DNA of 64,000 bases from NCBI GenBank assembly GCA_030433275.1, contig JAUILK010000009.1:20565-84564 (forward strand). The letters are read 5' to 3'. The position numbers were made by a program, and so were the translations under genes. The stretch comes from Gammaproteobacteria bacterium. GTDB lineage: Bacteria; Pseudomonadota; Gammaproteobacteria; Nitrococcales; Nitrococcaceae. This document shows positions 1-9,838 of the stretch, piece by piece (within the stretch, counting starts at the first letter, position 1; each line of letters begins with the position of its first letter). Under the pieces are notes generated by a model that saw only the letters and a program-made list of their open reading frames with translations, was not told where the DNA came from and made no database searches.

Positions 1-84
1 CGGTGTGCTATAACCGCTGTGGCATTGCCTCGGCCACCGAGCGCGCAGCAGTATAAGCCAGGCCGGTCGTATTTCGTAATGCTA
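1..84. other. region downstream of glnD, no gene recognised
   Basis: No recognisable coding sequence. It holds a small inverted repeat, ctcgg (29-33) with ccgag (37-41) around a 3-base loop. No T-run follows on the glnD strand, so this is not a convincing terminator. Confidence 0.4.
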
Positions 85-2787
85 TTAAACGCCATCGGCG
101 CGTTTGCGCAACTCTTCCTCATCGGTCAGCATCCGCCGTAGCTGTTTCCGCAGATGCTTTTGGCTGGCTTGCCCCAGCGCGCAGTTTTCGCGATCGGTGA
201 GGAAGAACACATCTTCGGCGCGCTCACCCATGGTGGTGATTTTGGCGTTTTGCAGGCGCACGCCGCAGTGAGTAAAAGCGTAGCCGACCTGAGCGAGCAA
301 GCCAGGGCGGTCGCCGGTGATCAGTTCCATAGCAGTCCGGTTGTTATGTGGTTCGGCCGTAAATTCGATTTGGGTTTGGGTGCTGAAATGTCGCAACCGA
401 CGTGGCAGGCTTCGGCTCAAAGGCTGAGGTAATGGTTCGCCATGGTGCAGCATATCGCTCACATGCTCGATAATTTCCCGTTCACGGTAGCCGGCGGCAA
501 TGGGTTTGCCGGTATCTTCCAGGACCAGATAGCTGTCCAGGGTATAACCATCCTCGGTCGTAATAATGCGTGCGTCCTGAATATCGAGGCCGAGCTGGCT
601 CAAGGCCTTAACGGTTAGAGCAAAGATGTGGTCCCGATCGCGAGTATAGACGAACACCTCGGTGCCGCCCCGGCTACTGATTGGATCGATTAGAACCAGC
701 GGCCGCTTCGCCGCCTCGCCGAATTCGTGAATGGCGGCCGTATGCCAGGCGATTTCCGCGGCGGAATAGCGCAGGAAATAGTCTGCCGTGAAGGTACGCC
801 AAATCGCTCGTACGGTCATGTGGTGCAGTCCGTGCGCGCGTAGCGTTTTGCGTGCTTGTGTCTGCGTCTCTTCAATGAGCTCTTCCGCGTCGATGGGGTT
901 ACCCAGACCGCGGCGGATCGCCCGCTGGGTGAGTTGATAGAGCTCCAGCAGCAACGCTTCACGCCAGGCATTCCAAAGCTTGGGATTGGTGCCTCGAATG
1001 TCACCGATCGTAAGCAGATAAAGGTAGTTGAGATGCTGTAGATCACTTACTTTGCAGGCGAATTCGTTGATGACTTGAGGATCGCTGATATCGCGGCGCT
1101 GGGCCGTTGTCGACAGAAGCAGGTGATGTCGAACCAGCCAGGCCACCAAGCGACTGTCGTAGCGGCTCAGGCCGTGATGGAGGCAGAATTGGTAGGCATC
1201 TTCGGCGCCGAGTTCAGAGTGATCTCCTCCCCGTCCTTTGGCAATGTCATGGAACAGGCCGGCTAGGTAGAGTAGCTCGGGCTTGGGTAGGCGATTGATC
1301 AAGGCGCTGCAGAATGGGAATTCATGAGCGAACTCCGGTGCGGCGAAACGACGCAGGTTGCGCACAACCATCAAGATATGGAAGTCCACCGTATAAGCGT
1401 GGAATAGGTCGTATTGCATGCGCCCGGTAATATGCCGGATGGCGGGCAGGTAGCACCCGAGGATACCGTAGATATGCATTCGTCGCAGTTCATGGGTGAT
1501 ACCACGCGGTTGGCGTAGGATTTCCATGAACAGACTGCGGCAGCGCAAATCGTTGCGGAACCGCTCGTCGATGAGGTGATGGTGTTGGCGGATCAGCCGG
1601 ATGGTGGCGGCGCGCACGCCTTTGATTTCGGGACGCTCTTGAATCAACAGGAATACTTCCAGCAGCGCGAACGGATAGCGGTGGAACACATTGGGATGGG
1701 TGACTTCGATGAAGCCACGCTTGATTTGGAAGCGTTTGTTCAGTCGCTGGGGTGCCTCGTCCAGGTCGGCGTAGAGGATGACTTCCTGGTAGAGCTGGAG
1801 CAGCATTTCGTTCAGGCAGCTCAGTCGCATTACGGTACGGTAGTAGCGCTGCATGAGCTGCTCGACTGCAAGCGTGTGCTCGGTGTCGCGATAGCCGAAT
1901 TGTTTGGCGAGCGTGACCTGGTAGTCGAAGAGCAGACGGTCTTCGCGCCGACCAGTGAGCACATGCAGGGCGAAGCGTAAATCCCAGAGAAAATATTGAC
2001 TGCGCATGAGCGTGCGGTACTCGCTCTCGGTAAGAAATGCATGATCCACCAGATCGTGTAGTGTGCTGGCCCCGAACTGGCGTTTTGCCACCCAGCCGAT
2101 CATGTGAATGTCGCGCAGCCCGCCTGGACTTTCCTTGAGATTCGGCTCCAGGTTATGGGCGGTGTCGTGATGTTTTTCGTGTCGGGCGAGCTGCTCCCGC
2201 CATTTGGCCTCGAAAAACCGGCGGCTGGGCCAGATCCGATGCGGACCGGTGGCCTGTACCATCGAGTGATACAGGCTTGGGGAGCCTGCGAGCCGCCGGG
2301 ATTCCATCAGATTGGTGGCGATAGTGATGTCTTGGGTCGCCTCTCGGACGCATTCAGTTAAGCTGCGCACGCTGTGTCCGACCTGTAGACCGATGTCCCA
2401 AAGCTGCGTAACAAAGCTTTTAAGATCGCTGTCCAAACGGTCGCCGGTGGAGTCGGCGAGTACGACCAGGAGGTCGGTATCCGAGCCGGGGTGAAGTTCC
2501 CCTCGACCGTAACCACCTACAGCGACCAGTGCGGCCTGCTCTCCGGCTTCGCGTAGGTGAAGATCCCACACTCGGGTGACCAGCGCATCCACTAGTTCCG
2601 CGCGCAGCCTAACCAGCTCGGCCGCAGGTGTGCCTTCCAGAAAGCGGGCACGCAGAATCTGGTCGGCTTTGGTAAGGCCTTGCCGGAGCAAAGGTGTTGC
2701 CGCGTGGCACTCATTCAGAGCTCGGTCTATCGCATCGACATCGAGCAGATGGCGATCATTGCGAATGCGGGTGGAAGTGCAGCTCAT
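85..2787 (-). CDS. glnD: bifunctional uridylyltransferase/uridylyl-removing enzyme GlnD
   Basis: GlnD senses glutamine and adds or removes UMP on the PII signalling proteins, which controls nitrogen assimilation in the cytoplasm. The 900-residue product has the family architecture. A nucleotidyltransferase motif GGYGRGELHPGSDTDLL lies near residues 91-107. An HD-type hydrolase motif (FHDIAKGRGGDHSELG) lies near residue 512. Two C-terminal ACT domains cover roughly residues 715-765 and 825-880; the second includes ITGDRPGLLAQVG. Length fits the family (about 890). It starts 17 bases after the map stop on the same strand, so map-glnD is probably one transcript. The start has only a weak, distant GAGGT upstream; a slightly later start cannot be excluded. 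Confidence 0.97.
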   Translation of the reverse strand: MSCTSTRIRNDRHLLDVDAIDRALNECHAATPLLRQGLTKADQILRARFLEGTPAAELVRLRAELVDALVTRVWDLHLREAGEQAALVAVGGYGRGELHPGSDTDLLVVLADSTGDRLDSDLKSFVTQLWDIGLQVGHSVRSLTECVREATQDITIATNLMESRRLAGSPSLYHSMVQATGPHRIWPSRRFFEAKWREQLARHEKHHDTAHNLEPNLKESPGGLRDIHMIGWVAKRQFGASTLHDLVDHAFLTESEYRTLMRSQYFLWDLRFALHVLTGRREDRLLFDYQVTLAKQFGYRDTEHTLAVEQLMQRYYRTVMRLSCLNEMLLQLYQEVILYADLDEAPQRLNKRFQIKRGFIEVTHPNVFHRYPFALLEVFLLIQERPEIKGVRAATIRLIRQHHHLIDERFRNDLRCRSLFMEILRQPRGITHELRRMHIYGILGCYLPAIRHITGRMQYDLFHAYTVDFHILMVVRNLRRFAAPEFAHEFPFCSALINRLPKPELLYLAGLFHDIAKGRGGDHSELGAEDAYQFCLHHGLSRYDSRLVAWLVRHHLLLSTTAQRRDISDPQVINEFACKVSDLQHLNYLYLLTIGDIRGTNPKLWNAWREALLLELYQLTQRAIRRGLGNPIDAEELIEETQTQARKTLRAHGLHHMTVRAIWRTFTADYFLRYSAAEIAWHTAAIHEFGEAAKRPLVLIDPISSRGGTEVFVYTRDRDHIFALTVKALSQLGLDIQDARIITTEDGYTLDSYLVLEDTGKPIAAGYREREIIEHVSDMLHHGEPLPQPLSRSLPRRLRHFSTQTQIEFTAEPHNNRTAMELITGDRPGLLAQVGYAFTHCGVRLQNAKITTMGERAEDVFFLTDRENCALGQASQKHLRKQLRRMLTDEEELRKRADGV

Positions 2788-2804
2788 CGGTGTGGGCTTT
2801 TACC

Positions 2805-3569
2805 TCATACGGTGTCTTCTAGCTGGGTAAGAATTTCGTAACCGTTTGCGGTTACCAGCAGCGTATGCTCCCATTGAGCTGAGAGGCTATGATCTTTGGT
2901 GACAACCGTCCAATTATCCTTGAGCAGGCGGGTCTCACGACGCCCAGCGTTGATCATGGGTTCGATGGTGAAGGTCATCCCCTCCTGAAGTGCCAATCCC
3001 TGGCCGGGCTTGCCGTAATGAAGCACCTGCGGCTCCTCATGGAAGTTGCGTCCGATTCCGTGCCCGCAATACTCGCGCACCACGGAGTAGCCGTGGCTTT
3101 CGGTGAACCGTTGGATGGCGTGGCCGATATCGCCTAGCCGAACGCCTGGGCGTACGCGCTCGATTCCCACCATCATACACTCGTAGGCTACCTCACAGAG
3201 CCGGCGGGCCTGGATGGAGGGTTGAGCCACATAGAACATGCGGCTGGTATCCCCGTGGTAGTCATCTTTGATGACGGTCACATCGATGTTGATAATGTCG
3301 CCGCGTTTGAGTTTTTTTGCACCTGGAATCCCATGGCAGACAACGTGGTTGACCGAAGTGCAAATCGATTTCGGAAATCCTCGGTAATTGAGGGGTGCGG
3401 GGATGGCTTGCAGATCGTTGACGATGTAGTCGTGACAGATCCGATCGAGTTCTTCGGTGGTTATCCCGGGTTGTACATATGGCTCGATCATATTCAAAAC
3501 GGTGGCCGCTAGATGGCCGGCCAGGCGCATCTTCTCGATTTCTTCCGGACTCTTTATGGTAACGGACAT
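2805..3569 (-). CDS. map: type I methionine aminopeptidase
   Basis: Removes the N-terminal methionine from nascent proteins. The product is 254 residues, the usual length for the bacterial type I enzyme. It starts MSVTIKSPEEIEKMR and carries the metal-ligand signatures (NIDVTVIKDDYHGDTSRMF; CGHGIGRNFHEEPQVLHYG; FTIEPMIN). The frame is open upstream to 3644, but homologues begin at MSVTIKSP and an AAGG lies just upstream of that ATG, so 3569 was chosen. The gene is divergent from rpsB, as in many proteobacteria, and is followed by glnD. Confidence 0.97.
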   Translation of the reverse strand: MSVTIKSPEEIEKMRLAGHLAATVLNMIEPYVQPGITTEELDRICHDYIVNDLQAIPAPLNYRGFPKSICTSVNHVVCHGIPGAKKLKRGDIINIDVTVIKDDYHGDTSRMFYVAQPSIQARRLCEVAYECMMVGIERVRPGVRLGDIGHAIQRFTESHGYSVVREYCGHGIGRNFHEEPQVLHYGKPGQGLALQEGMTFTIEPMINAGRRETRLLKDNWTVVTKDHSLSAQWEHTLLVTANGYEILTQLEDTV

Positions 3570-3648
3570 TGGGAAACCTTGTTCGAAAACGGGATTTCGC
3601 CGAGTCACCCATTCAATCTTGCCGCAGCGGAGTGAATCGGTCACAAAA

Positions 3649-3677
3649 TTGTGGCTGGATCGGAAATATGGTATAAA
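3649..3677 (+). promoter_or_regulatory. sigma70-type promoter of the rpsB-tsf operon
   Basis: A -35 box TTGTGG (3649-3654) and a -10 box TATAAA (3672-3677) are separated by exactly 17 bases. They lie about 170 bases before rpsB in the map-rpsB divergent region. Assignment is by sequence only. Confidence 0.7.
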
Positions 3678-3763
3678 GCGCGCGCTTTCCAGGCAAACGG
3701 CGGTTGCATGATCGTCGTATCGTAACCGTAATTACCGGGTTTGGTTCCGGACACACCACACAT

Positions 3764-3815
3764 AAACCGTCACACGCGACCGGGTGCCCAATTGCGGGTT
3801 GTCGCGTGCGGGTTT
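3764..3815 (+). promoter_or_regulatory. rpsB leader stem-loop (candidate S2 autoregulatory element)
   Basis: A perfect 8-bp inverted repeat, cacgcgac (3773-3780) with gtcgcgtg (3801-3808), is extended by aaacc (3764-3768) pairing with ggttt (3811-3815) across a small internal loop. It sits between the promoter and the rpsB ribosome-binding site. In E. coli the rpsB leader binds S2 to repress the operon; that this hairpin does the same is inference. Confidence 0.5.
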
Positions 3816-3849
3816 ATGGAGGCTCAACCCGAATGAGGAGATACCAGTC

Positions 3850-4620
3850 ATGGCGAGGGTAACCATGCGGCAAATGCTCGAAGCCGGCGTGCATTTCGGG
3901 CATCAGACGCGTTACTGGGACCCGAAGATGGCTCCATACATCTTCGGCCAGCGTAACAAGATACATATCGTCAACCTTGAGAAGACTTTGCCTCTCTACG
4001 AGGAGGCCATGAACTACCTAGGCCGGCTTGCGGCCAACGGCGGTCGGATTCTGTTTGTAGGGACTAAGCGCGCTGCCCGCGAAGCCCTCCGTGAAGAAGC
4101 CTTGCGCTGTGCAATGCCCTATGTCAACCACCGTTGGTTAGGCGGTATGTTGACCAATTTCCGCACGGTAAAGCGTTCCATCCGCCGCTACAAGGATCTC
4201 CAGCAGCAGGAGAAGGATGGTACATTCGACAAACTGAGCAAGCGCGAAGTGCTCTCGCTGCATCGAGAGATGGGTAAGCTTGAGCGTGCCTTCGGCGGCA
4301 TCGTTGATATGGAGGCATTGCCGGATGCGCTGTTCGTCGTCGACACGGGTTTCGAGCGGATTGCTGTGCTTGAGGCACGGAAGCTCAATATTCCGGTAGT
4401 GGCGGTGGTCGATACTAACAACTCGCCGCGGGCGATTGACTACGTTATACCCGGCAACGATGACGCATTTCGCGCCGTTCGCCTCTATTTGAAAGGGGCA
4501 GCCGATGCCATCATCGATGCTAGGATGGTGGGTATTCGGCCGAGTGGTGACGACGAGTTCGTTGAGGTTGGAGCGGCGGGTGCCCAAGCGGCCCCCGGGG
4601 CTGAGCAGCAGGCCGAATAG
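3850..4620 (+). CDS. rpsB: 30S ribosomal protein S2
   Basis: Structural protein of the small ribosomal subunit. The 256-residue product begins [20 protein letters not shown], the S2 signature, and contains the conserved region ending [20 protein letters not shown]. Its length is slightly above E. coli S2 (241), with an Ala/Gln-rich tail. GAGGAG at about 3834-3839 fixes the ATG at 3850, although the frame is open further upstream. First gene of the rpsB-tsf pair. Confidence 0.98.
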   Translation: MARVTMRQMLEAGVHFGHQTRYWDPKMAPYIFGQRNKIHIVNLEKTLPLYEEAMNYLGRLAANGGRILFVGTKRAAREALREEALRCAMPYVNHRWLGGMLTNFRTVKRSIRRYKDLQQQEKDGTFDKLSKREVLSLHREMGKLERAFGGIVDMEALPDALFVVDTGFERIAVLEARKLNIPVVAVVDTNNSPRAIDYVIPGNDDAFRAVRLYLKGAADAIIDARMVGIRPSGDDEFVEVGAAGAQAAPGAEQQAE

Positions 4621-4677
4621 AATAGCTCCGGCTCCGGCAGGACATTCGATAATGCATCGGCAAGAGGTGAAATCCGC

Positions 4678-5565
4678 ATGGCGATTACCGCGCAAATGGT
4701 AAAGCAGCTCCGTGAGCGTACCGGCGCTGGGATGATGGAGTGCAAAAAAGCGCTGCAAGAGGCGGACGGGAATACGAATACTGCGGTCGAGGTGCTGCGC
4801 AAGCGCGGGCTGGCACAAGCCGATCGCAAGGCTGGGCGCACTGCCGCTGAAGGCGCTGTCGTCATCATGCTGAGTGACGATCATACGCAGGGCGCGATGG
4901 TCGAAGTCAATTGCGAGACGGACTTTGTCGCCGCCGACCCGCATTTCAAGGCCTTCGCGCAGCGCGTTGCATTGCAAATTCTCGAACAGGCTCCAGATGA
5001 TCTCACCATGCTAATGGAGTCGGTGTTGAAGGGTGAGTCGGAAGATACGGTCGATGCGGCTCAAAAGTCGCTCATTGCCAAGCTCGGGGAGAAAATTCAG
5101 ATCCGGCGCTTTGTTCGCTACCGGACCGAGACGGGGTTGATCGGCTCATATCTGCATGGCAGCCGGATCGGTGTCCTGCTTGAGATGGAAGGGGGTGATG
5201 CCGCGCTGGCGCGTGATCTTTGTATGCATATTGCAGCCAGTCGTCCGCTGTGTCTCGATCAAGACGATGTTTCTGCCGATATCTTGGAGAAAGAGCGGGA
5301 GATTCTGATTGCCCAGGCGCAGAGTAGCGGTAAGCCGGCGCAAATCGTGAATAAAATGGTTGCCGGCCGGCTCGACAAATGGCTGGGGGAAATCACTTTG
5401 CGAGGGCAGCCTTTCGTCAAGGATTCGGAACAGAGCGTCGGTGCGCTCCTTGACCGGGCTAATGCCCGGGTATTGCGCTTCTCCCGCTATGAGGTCGGCG
5501 AGGGCATTGAGAGGAAGCAGACCAACTTCGCCGAGGAGGTCGAGGCTCAGGTCAAGGGTTCCTAA
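4678..5565 (+). CDS. tsf: translation elongation factor Ts
   Basis: Guanine-nucleotide exchange factor for EF-Tu. The 295-residue product starts with the UBA-like domain ([20 protein letters not shown]). It contains the TDFVA element that contacts EF-Tu ([12 protein letters not shown], near residue 83) and the second EF-Ts domain ending [24 protein letters not shown] lies 7 bases before the ATG. It is 57 bases after rpsB and most likely cotranscribed with it. Confidence 0.98.
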   Translation: MAITAQMVKQLRERTGAGMMECKKALQEADGNTNTAVEVLRKRGLAQADRKAGRTAAEGAVVIMLSDDHTQGAMVEVNCETDFVAADPHFKAFAQRVALQILEQAPDDLTMLMESVLKGESEDTVDAAQKSLIAKLGEKIQIRRFVRYRTETGLIGSYLHGSRIGVLLEMEGGDAALARDLCMHIAASRPLCLDQDDVSADILEKEREILIAQAQSSGKPAQIVNKMVAGRLDKWLGEITLRGQPFVKDSEQSVGALLDRANARVLRFSRYEVGEGIERKQTNFAEEVEAQVKGS

Positions 5566-5611
5566 GCCCTGTGCGCGGGCTGGGCCCCTCCATGCTAGGA
5601 GACTCCCGCCG

Positions 5612-6331
5612 ATGACCGACCTCAAATATCGTCGGATATTGCTGAAACTTAGTGGTGAGGCGCTGCTCGGAGAGGCCCCCTATGGGGTTGACCCTGTGGT
5701 TCTGAAACGGCTAGCTACGGAGCTGCGCGAGCTCGTCGAGCGGGGCGTGCAGGTTGCGTTGGTTATCGGTGGGGGCAACATTTTTCGTGGCGAGGGTTTG
5801 GCCGCCACGGGAATGGATCGAGTCACGGCCGATCAGATGGGTATGCTTGCGACGCTGTTGAATGCGCTCGCGCTGCAGGACGCTCTGGAGCAAGCAGCGG
5901 TTTTTACCCGTGTGATGTCCGCTATTAAAGTCAATCAGGTATGTGAGGGTTACATCCGGCGGCGTGCCATCCGTCACTTGGAAAAGGGTCGAGTGGTGAT
6001 ATTCGCGGCCGGCATCGGCAATCCATTCTTTACCACGGACTCTGCAGCTAGTTTGCGCGCCATCGAGATCAACGCTGATATTATGTTCAAGGCAACCAAG
6101 GTCGATGGCGTCTACAGCGCCGATCCGGTCAAGGAGCCTGGAGCACAGCGTTACCAACGGCTGACCTACGATGAGGTGCTCCAGCGCAAGTTGAACGTGA
6201 TGGACGCGACCGCCATTGTCCTTTGCCGAGATCAGAACATGCCCATCATGGTATTTGATATCACCCGGCCGGGCGGTCTGCGCGATGTGGTCGAGGGACG
6301 TGCTATTGGAACGTTTGTGGAGAGGGGATGA
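5612..6331 (+). CDS. pyrH: uridylate kinase (UMP kinase)
   Basis: Phosphorylates UMP to UDP; a hexameric amino-acid-kinase-fold enzyme. The 239-residue product begins [18 protein letters not shown] and has the glycine loop [10 protein letters not shown] and the nucleotide-binding region [11 protein letters not shown]. The frame extends far upstream into tsf, but homologues and the AGGAGA at about 5597 support the ATG at 5612. The stop overlaps a possible frr ATG (ATGA), indicating coupling. Confidence 0.98.
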   Translation: MTDLKYRRILLKLSGEALLGEAPYGVDPVVLKRLATELRELVERGVQVALVIGGGNIFRGEGLAATGMDRVTADQMGMLATLLNALALQDALEQAAVFTRVMSAIKVNQVCEGYIRRRAIRHLEKGRVVIFAAGIGNPFFTTDSAASLRAIEINADIMFKATKVDGVYSADPVKEPGAQRYQRLTYDEVLQRKLNVMDATAIVLCRDQNMPIMVFDITRPGGLRDVVEGRAIGTFVERG

Positions 6332-6336
6332 CGTTC

Positions 6337-6894
6337 ATGATCGAGGACATCAATAAGGATGCCGCTGCACGGATGGGGAAAAGCATTGAAGCCCTGAACC
6401 ATGAGTTCCATAAGATACGTACTGGAAGAGCCCATACGAGTTTGCTGGATCATATCACCGTGGCCTATTACGGCTCGAAAATGCCGCTCAATCAGGTGGC
6501 GTCGGTGACAGTCAATGATCCGCGGACATTGGGTGTAACCCCTTGGGAGAAGGGTATGATTCCAGTGGTGGAAAAAGCGATTCTCGAATCGGATCTCGGG
6601 TTGACCCCAAACACGGCGGGCGGTGTCATACGTATCCCTCTGCCACCGTTGACCGAAGAGCGGCGTCGTGACCTGATTCGCGTCGTTAAACATGAGGCCG
6701 AGCAGGCCCGTATCGCAATCCGAAACGTTCGTCGTGATGCCAATAGTGCCCTCAAGGCTCGACTCAAGGAGAAGGAGATCACGGAAGACGATGAGAAACG
6801 CGCTGAGGATCATATTCAAAAGCTCACCGATAAGTATATTAGCGAGGTGGATAACCTGCTCGTCGCCAAGGAAAAGGAGCTAATGGAGGTTTGA
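6337..6894 (+). CDS. frr: ribosome recycling factor
   Basis: Releases ribosomes from mRNA after termination, together with EF-G. Starting at the ATG at 6337 gives 185 residues ([16 protein letters not shown]), the length of the E. coli protein. Hallmark [13 protein letters not shown] lies near residue 29 and the three-helix bundle runs to the end. An in-frame ATG at 6328 overlaps the pyrH stop, but the GGAGAGGGG (6319-6327) abuts it, so spacing favours 6337. Confidence 0.96.
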   Translation: MIEDINKDAAARMGKSIEALNHEFHKIRTGRAHTSLLDHITVAYYGSKMPLNQVASVTVNDPRTLGVTPWEKGMIPVVEKAILESDLGLTPNTAGGVIRIPLPPLTEERRRDLIRVVKHEAEQARIAIRNVRRDANSALKARLKEKEITEDDEKRAEDHIQKLTDKYISEVDNLLVAKEKELMEV

Positions 6895-7042
6895 TCCGTT
6901 ATGCCGGAGGTCTGAGGCCCGATCTGGATGATGGAGGAGGCGGCCGTTATGCCTTCGAACGGCGCAACAACCTGGTTGCGGCCTTAGGATACTCGAACAA
7001 GCCCCGTCGGGTGGCCGATAGCGGTGGAGTTCGGGAGCTGTG

Positions 7043-7813
7043 ATGAGCGACGAACAGATTGATTTTCAAGTACTTAGTCTGGAGGGTGCCGTTCCCCGAC
7101 ATGTTGCCATCGTCATGGACGGTAATGGTCGCTGGGCGCAAGCCCGCAGCCAATCCCGTCACCTCGGCCATCGCGCCGGTGCGCGGGCGGTGCGCCAAGT
7201 CGTCGAGGCCTCGGCACGCGTCGGAATTAAGGCGCTGACGCTGTTTGTCTTCAGCAGCGAGAATTGGCGCCGGCCTGCTGGCGAGGTGGGGATGCTTATG
7301 GAGCTCCTGATCCGCACCTTGGAAAAGGAGACTCCGCAACTGCATAAAAACCGCGTACGGTTGCGTCTGATTGGCGAGCGCGGTCACTTCTCACCGCGGT
7401 TGCGGGCGAACATAATGGCCGCCGAGAATCTCACTGCCGCCAATACGGGGTTGCAGCTTAATTTGGCCGCTAGCTACGGTGGGCGTTGGGATATTGCCGG
7501 CGCGGCGCGGCGGCTCGCAGAAGAGGTTGCCCACGGCGAACGGGATCCGGCTTCGATCGATGAATGGGTTTTTGGCACCTACGTCTGTTTAGCAGGACTG
7601 CCGGCACCGGATCTGTTTATCCGCACCGGTGGTGAACACCGGATAAGTAATTTCCTCCTCTGGCAGCTTGCCTATACCGAGCTCTATTTCACCGAAGTTT
7701 TGTGGCCCGATTTCGATGCCAATGAATTCGAGGCGGCGCTGCGTTGGTTTGCGCAACGGCAACGGCGTTTCGGTATGACGGCGGAACAAGTGGAGCGCCA
7801 AGGTCGTGCTTAG
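7043..7813 (+). CDS. uppS: undecaprenyl diphosphate synthase (cis-prenyltransferase)
   Basis: Condenses farnesyl diphosphate with eight isopentenyl units to make the C55 lipid carrier precursor for peptidoglycan and O-antigen. The product is 256 residues. It has the P-loop-like motif VMDGNGRWA with the catalytic Asp, the FSSENWRRP motif, and the C-terminal IRTGGEHRISNFLLWQ. GGGAG at 7033-7037 suits the ATG at 7043 better than the GTG three bases earlier. Its stop lies inside cdsA. Confidence 0.97.
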   Translation: MSDEQIDFQVLSLEGAVPRHVAIVMDGNGRWAQARSQSRHLGHRAGARAVRQVVEASARVGIKALTLFVFSSENWRRPAGEVGMLMELLIRTLEKETPQLHKNRVRLRLIGERGHFSPRLRANIMAAENLTAANTGLQLNLAASYGGRWDIAGAARRLAEEVAHGERDPASIDEWVFGTYVCLAGLPAPDLFIRTGGEHRISNFLLWQLAYTELYFTEVLWPDFDANEFEAALRWFAQRQRRFGMTAEQVERQGRA

Positions 7814-8636
7814 ATGGCGCGTGCTAACGGCTTTGGTCCTCATCCCCGGAGTGCTTTGGCTTGTATGGCTTGCTCCGCCTGAGCTTCTATCGGCCGCCTT
7901 CGCAGGTATTGTAGTGCTCGGGGCCTGGGAATGGACATTTTTGATGAATCTCACCAGCCACCGTGGCCGCCTGGTTTATACACTCACTATTCTCCTTGTC
8001 GTGCTCGGGGGCTGGCTATGGCTCCGCTCCGGTGGCAGCGCAATTCCGGTACTGGTCATGGGTGTCTTATGGTGGGTGGTTGCTATGGTCTGGCTCATCA
8101 CCTTCGTGCGCAATCCCGGCAGGCGCCGGCCGCCGTTGCCTGTTTTTGCGCTGATCGGTGCCGTGATTCTGGTTGCATTCTGGTTCGCCATTGTTGCCAC
8201 TCATGACAAAGGGGGATTCGGTCCTTACTGGGTTACCATGTTGTTGTTCCTGGTGTGGGGCAGTGACACGGGCGGTTATTTCGCCGGTCGAGCGTGGGGT
8301 CGGCACAAACTGGCTCCCCGAGTCAGCCCGGGCAAAACTTGGGAAGGTGTCATCGGTAGCATGGTTTTGGGAGTGCTGCTCGGTGGTGTGTATTATGCCT
8401 GTGGGTGGGCGCTTGGTTTTTCTGCGGGTATAAGGCCGATGGCGTTTCTCGGCCTTGCGTTGATTACCATCGGTATCGCGATAGTCGGTGATTTGTTCGA
8501 GAGCATGCTGAAGCGCCAGCGTGGCATCAAGGACAGTGGCGGTTTGTTGCCGGGACATGGGGGGGTGTTGGATCGCATCGATGGTCTGCTGGCGGCGGCA
8601 CCTATCCTAGCATTGGGCGTACGGGGGATCAGCTGA
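7806..8636 (+). CDS. cdsA: phosphatidate cytidylyltransferase
   Basis: Inner-membrane enzyme that makes CDP-diacylglycerol from phosphatidate and CTP, the entry to phospholipid synthesis. The 276-residue product has several hydrophobic segments. It carries the family signature near the C-terminus ([19 protein letters not shown], then SPGKTWEG, then [10 protein letters not shown] and [13 protein letters not shown]). The start is GTG, overlapping the uppS stop by 8 bases, so translation is probably coupled. The following dxr starts 8 bases after the stop. Confidence 0.96.
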   Translation: MLRWRVLTALVLIPGVLWLVWLAPPELLSAAFAGIVVLGAWEWTFLMNLTSHRGRLVYTLTILLVVLGGWLWLRSGGSAIPVLVMGVLWWVVAMVWLITFVRNPGRRRPPLPVFALIGAVILVAFWFAIVATHDKGGFGPYWVTMLLFLVWGSDTGGYFAGRAWGRHKLAPRVSPGKTWEGVIGSMVLGVLLGGVYYACGWALGFSAGIRPMAFLGLALITIGIAIVGDLFESMLKRQRGIKDSGGLLPGHGGVLDRIDGLLAAAPILALGVRGIS

Positions 8637-8644
8637 GTGAGTGC

Positions 8645-9838
8645 ATGCAACGTATAACCATACTCGGGGCGACCGGGTCCATAGGCGTCAATACACTGGA
8701 TGTCATTGCCCGTCATCCACAGCAGTTCGAGGTCTTTGCCCTGGCGGCGAATCGGGCGGTTGATCGTTTGTTCGAGCAGTGCCAGCGGTTCCAGCCGCAA
8801 TACGCGGTGCTGGCCGACGAGCAGGCCGCGACTACATTGCGCGCGCGATTGGCCGAACAGTCCGGTAACTCAACAGAAGTGTTGGGCGGGATCAAGGCAT
8901 TGATCGAGGTTGCGGGTGCGAGCGAGGTAGACTGTGTCGTCGCGGGTATTGTCGGCAGCGCCGGATTGTTGCCGACCTTGGCCGCCGCTCGTGGCGGTAA
9001 GCGGATTTTACTGGCGAACAAGGAAGCGTTGGTCATGGCGGGCGCACTATTTTTGGCGGAAGTCAAGCGCAATGGCGCGACATTGGTTCCCGTCGATAGT
9101 GAGCATAATGCTGTATACCAGTGTCTACCGTCAGAGTTTGGTCAGCGTCCCCTGCGGGAACTCGGCGTGCAGCGTATTCTGCTGACCGCTTCCGGCGGGC
9201 CTTTTCGGTGCCGGCCGCTAGCGGAGCTCCAGCGGGTGACTCCAGCTGAGGCTTGTGCCCATCCCAATTGGGTAATGGGTCGGAAAATTTCGGTAGATTC
9301 CGCCACTATGATGAACAAGGGTTTGGAGCTGATCGAAGCCTGTTTGCTGTTTGACGTGGAGCCAGATTGCTTAGAAGCGGTCATTCATCCGCAGAGCATT
9401 GTGCACTCGCTAGTGGAGTACGTGGACGGTTCGGTGTTGGCACAATTGGGCAACCCTGATATGCGTACGCCTCTGGCGCACGCGTTGGCGACTCCTGGGC
9501 GCTTTGTTTCCGGCACTCAGCGGTTGGATTTGTTGAATGTGGGTCGGCTTGAATTCGAAGCCCCCGACCATCGACGCTTCCCTTGTCTAGGTTTGGCTTA
9601 TCAGGCGATGCAAGCAGGTAATTCCACGCCTGCGATTCTCAACGCCGCCAATGAAGTAGCCGTTGGGGCCTTTCTGCAGGAGCGCATCCGGTTCACCGAT
9701 ATTCCTACGGTGATCGAATCCACTCTCGAATCGGTTACGGCCGAGATCATCGAAGATTTGGACCAACTGTTGGCTATGGACCGCAACACCCGACGCGCAG
9801 CGCAGCATGCCGTAGAGGCATGGGCCGGGAGGCGTTAA
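8645..9838 (+). CDS. dxr: 1-deoxy-D-xylulose-5-phosphate reductoisomerase
   Basis: Second enzyme of the MEP isoprenoid pathway; converts DXP to MEP with NADPH. The 397-residue product starts with the NADPH fold ([20 protein letters not shown]). It contains [12 protein letters not shown] (metal/substrate ligands) and [20 protein letters not shown], both diagnostic. The pathway partners ispD and ispF are also in this window. The stop overlaps the rseP ATG (TAATG). Confidence 0.98.
   Translation: MQRITILGATGSIGVNTLDVIARHPQQFEVFALAANRAVDRLFEQCQRFQPQYAVLADEQAATTLRARLAEQSGNSTEVLGGIKALIEVAGASEVDCVVAGIVGSAGLLPTLAAARGGKRILLANKEALVMAGALFLAEVKRNGATLVPVDSEHNAVYQCLPSEFGQRPLRELGVQRILLTASGGPFRCRPLAELQRVTPAEACAHPNWVMGRKISVDSATMMNKGLELIEACLLFDVEPDCLEAVIHPQSIVHSLVEYVDGSVLAQLGNPDMRTPLAHALATPGRFVSGTQRLDLLNVGRLEFEAPDHRRFPCLGLAYQAMQAGNSTPAILNAANEVAVGAFLQERIRFTDIPTVIESTLESVTAEIIEDLDQLLAMDRNTRRAAQHAVEAWAGRR

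Noticed and set aside
4138..4977. A 279-codon minus-strand open frame across rpsB and tsf
   Set aside because: It is antisense to two highly conserved translation genes and shows no family signature.
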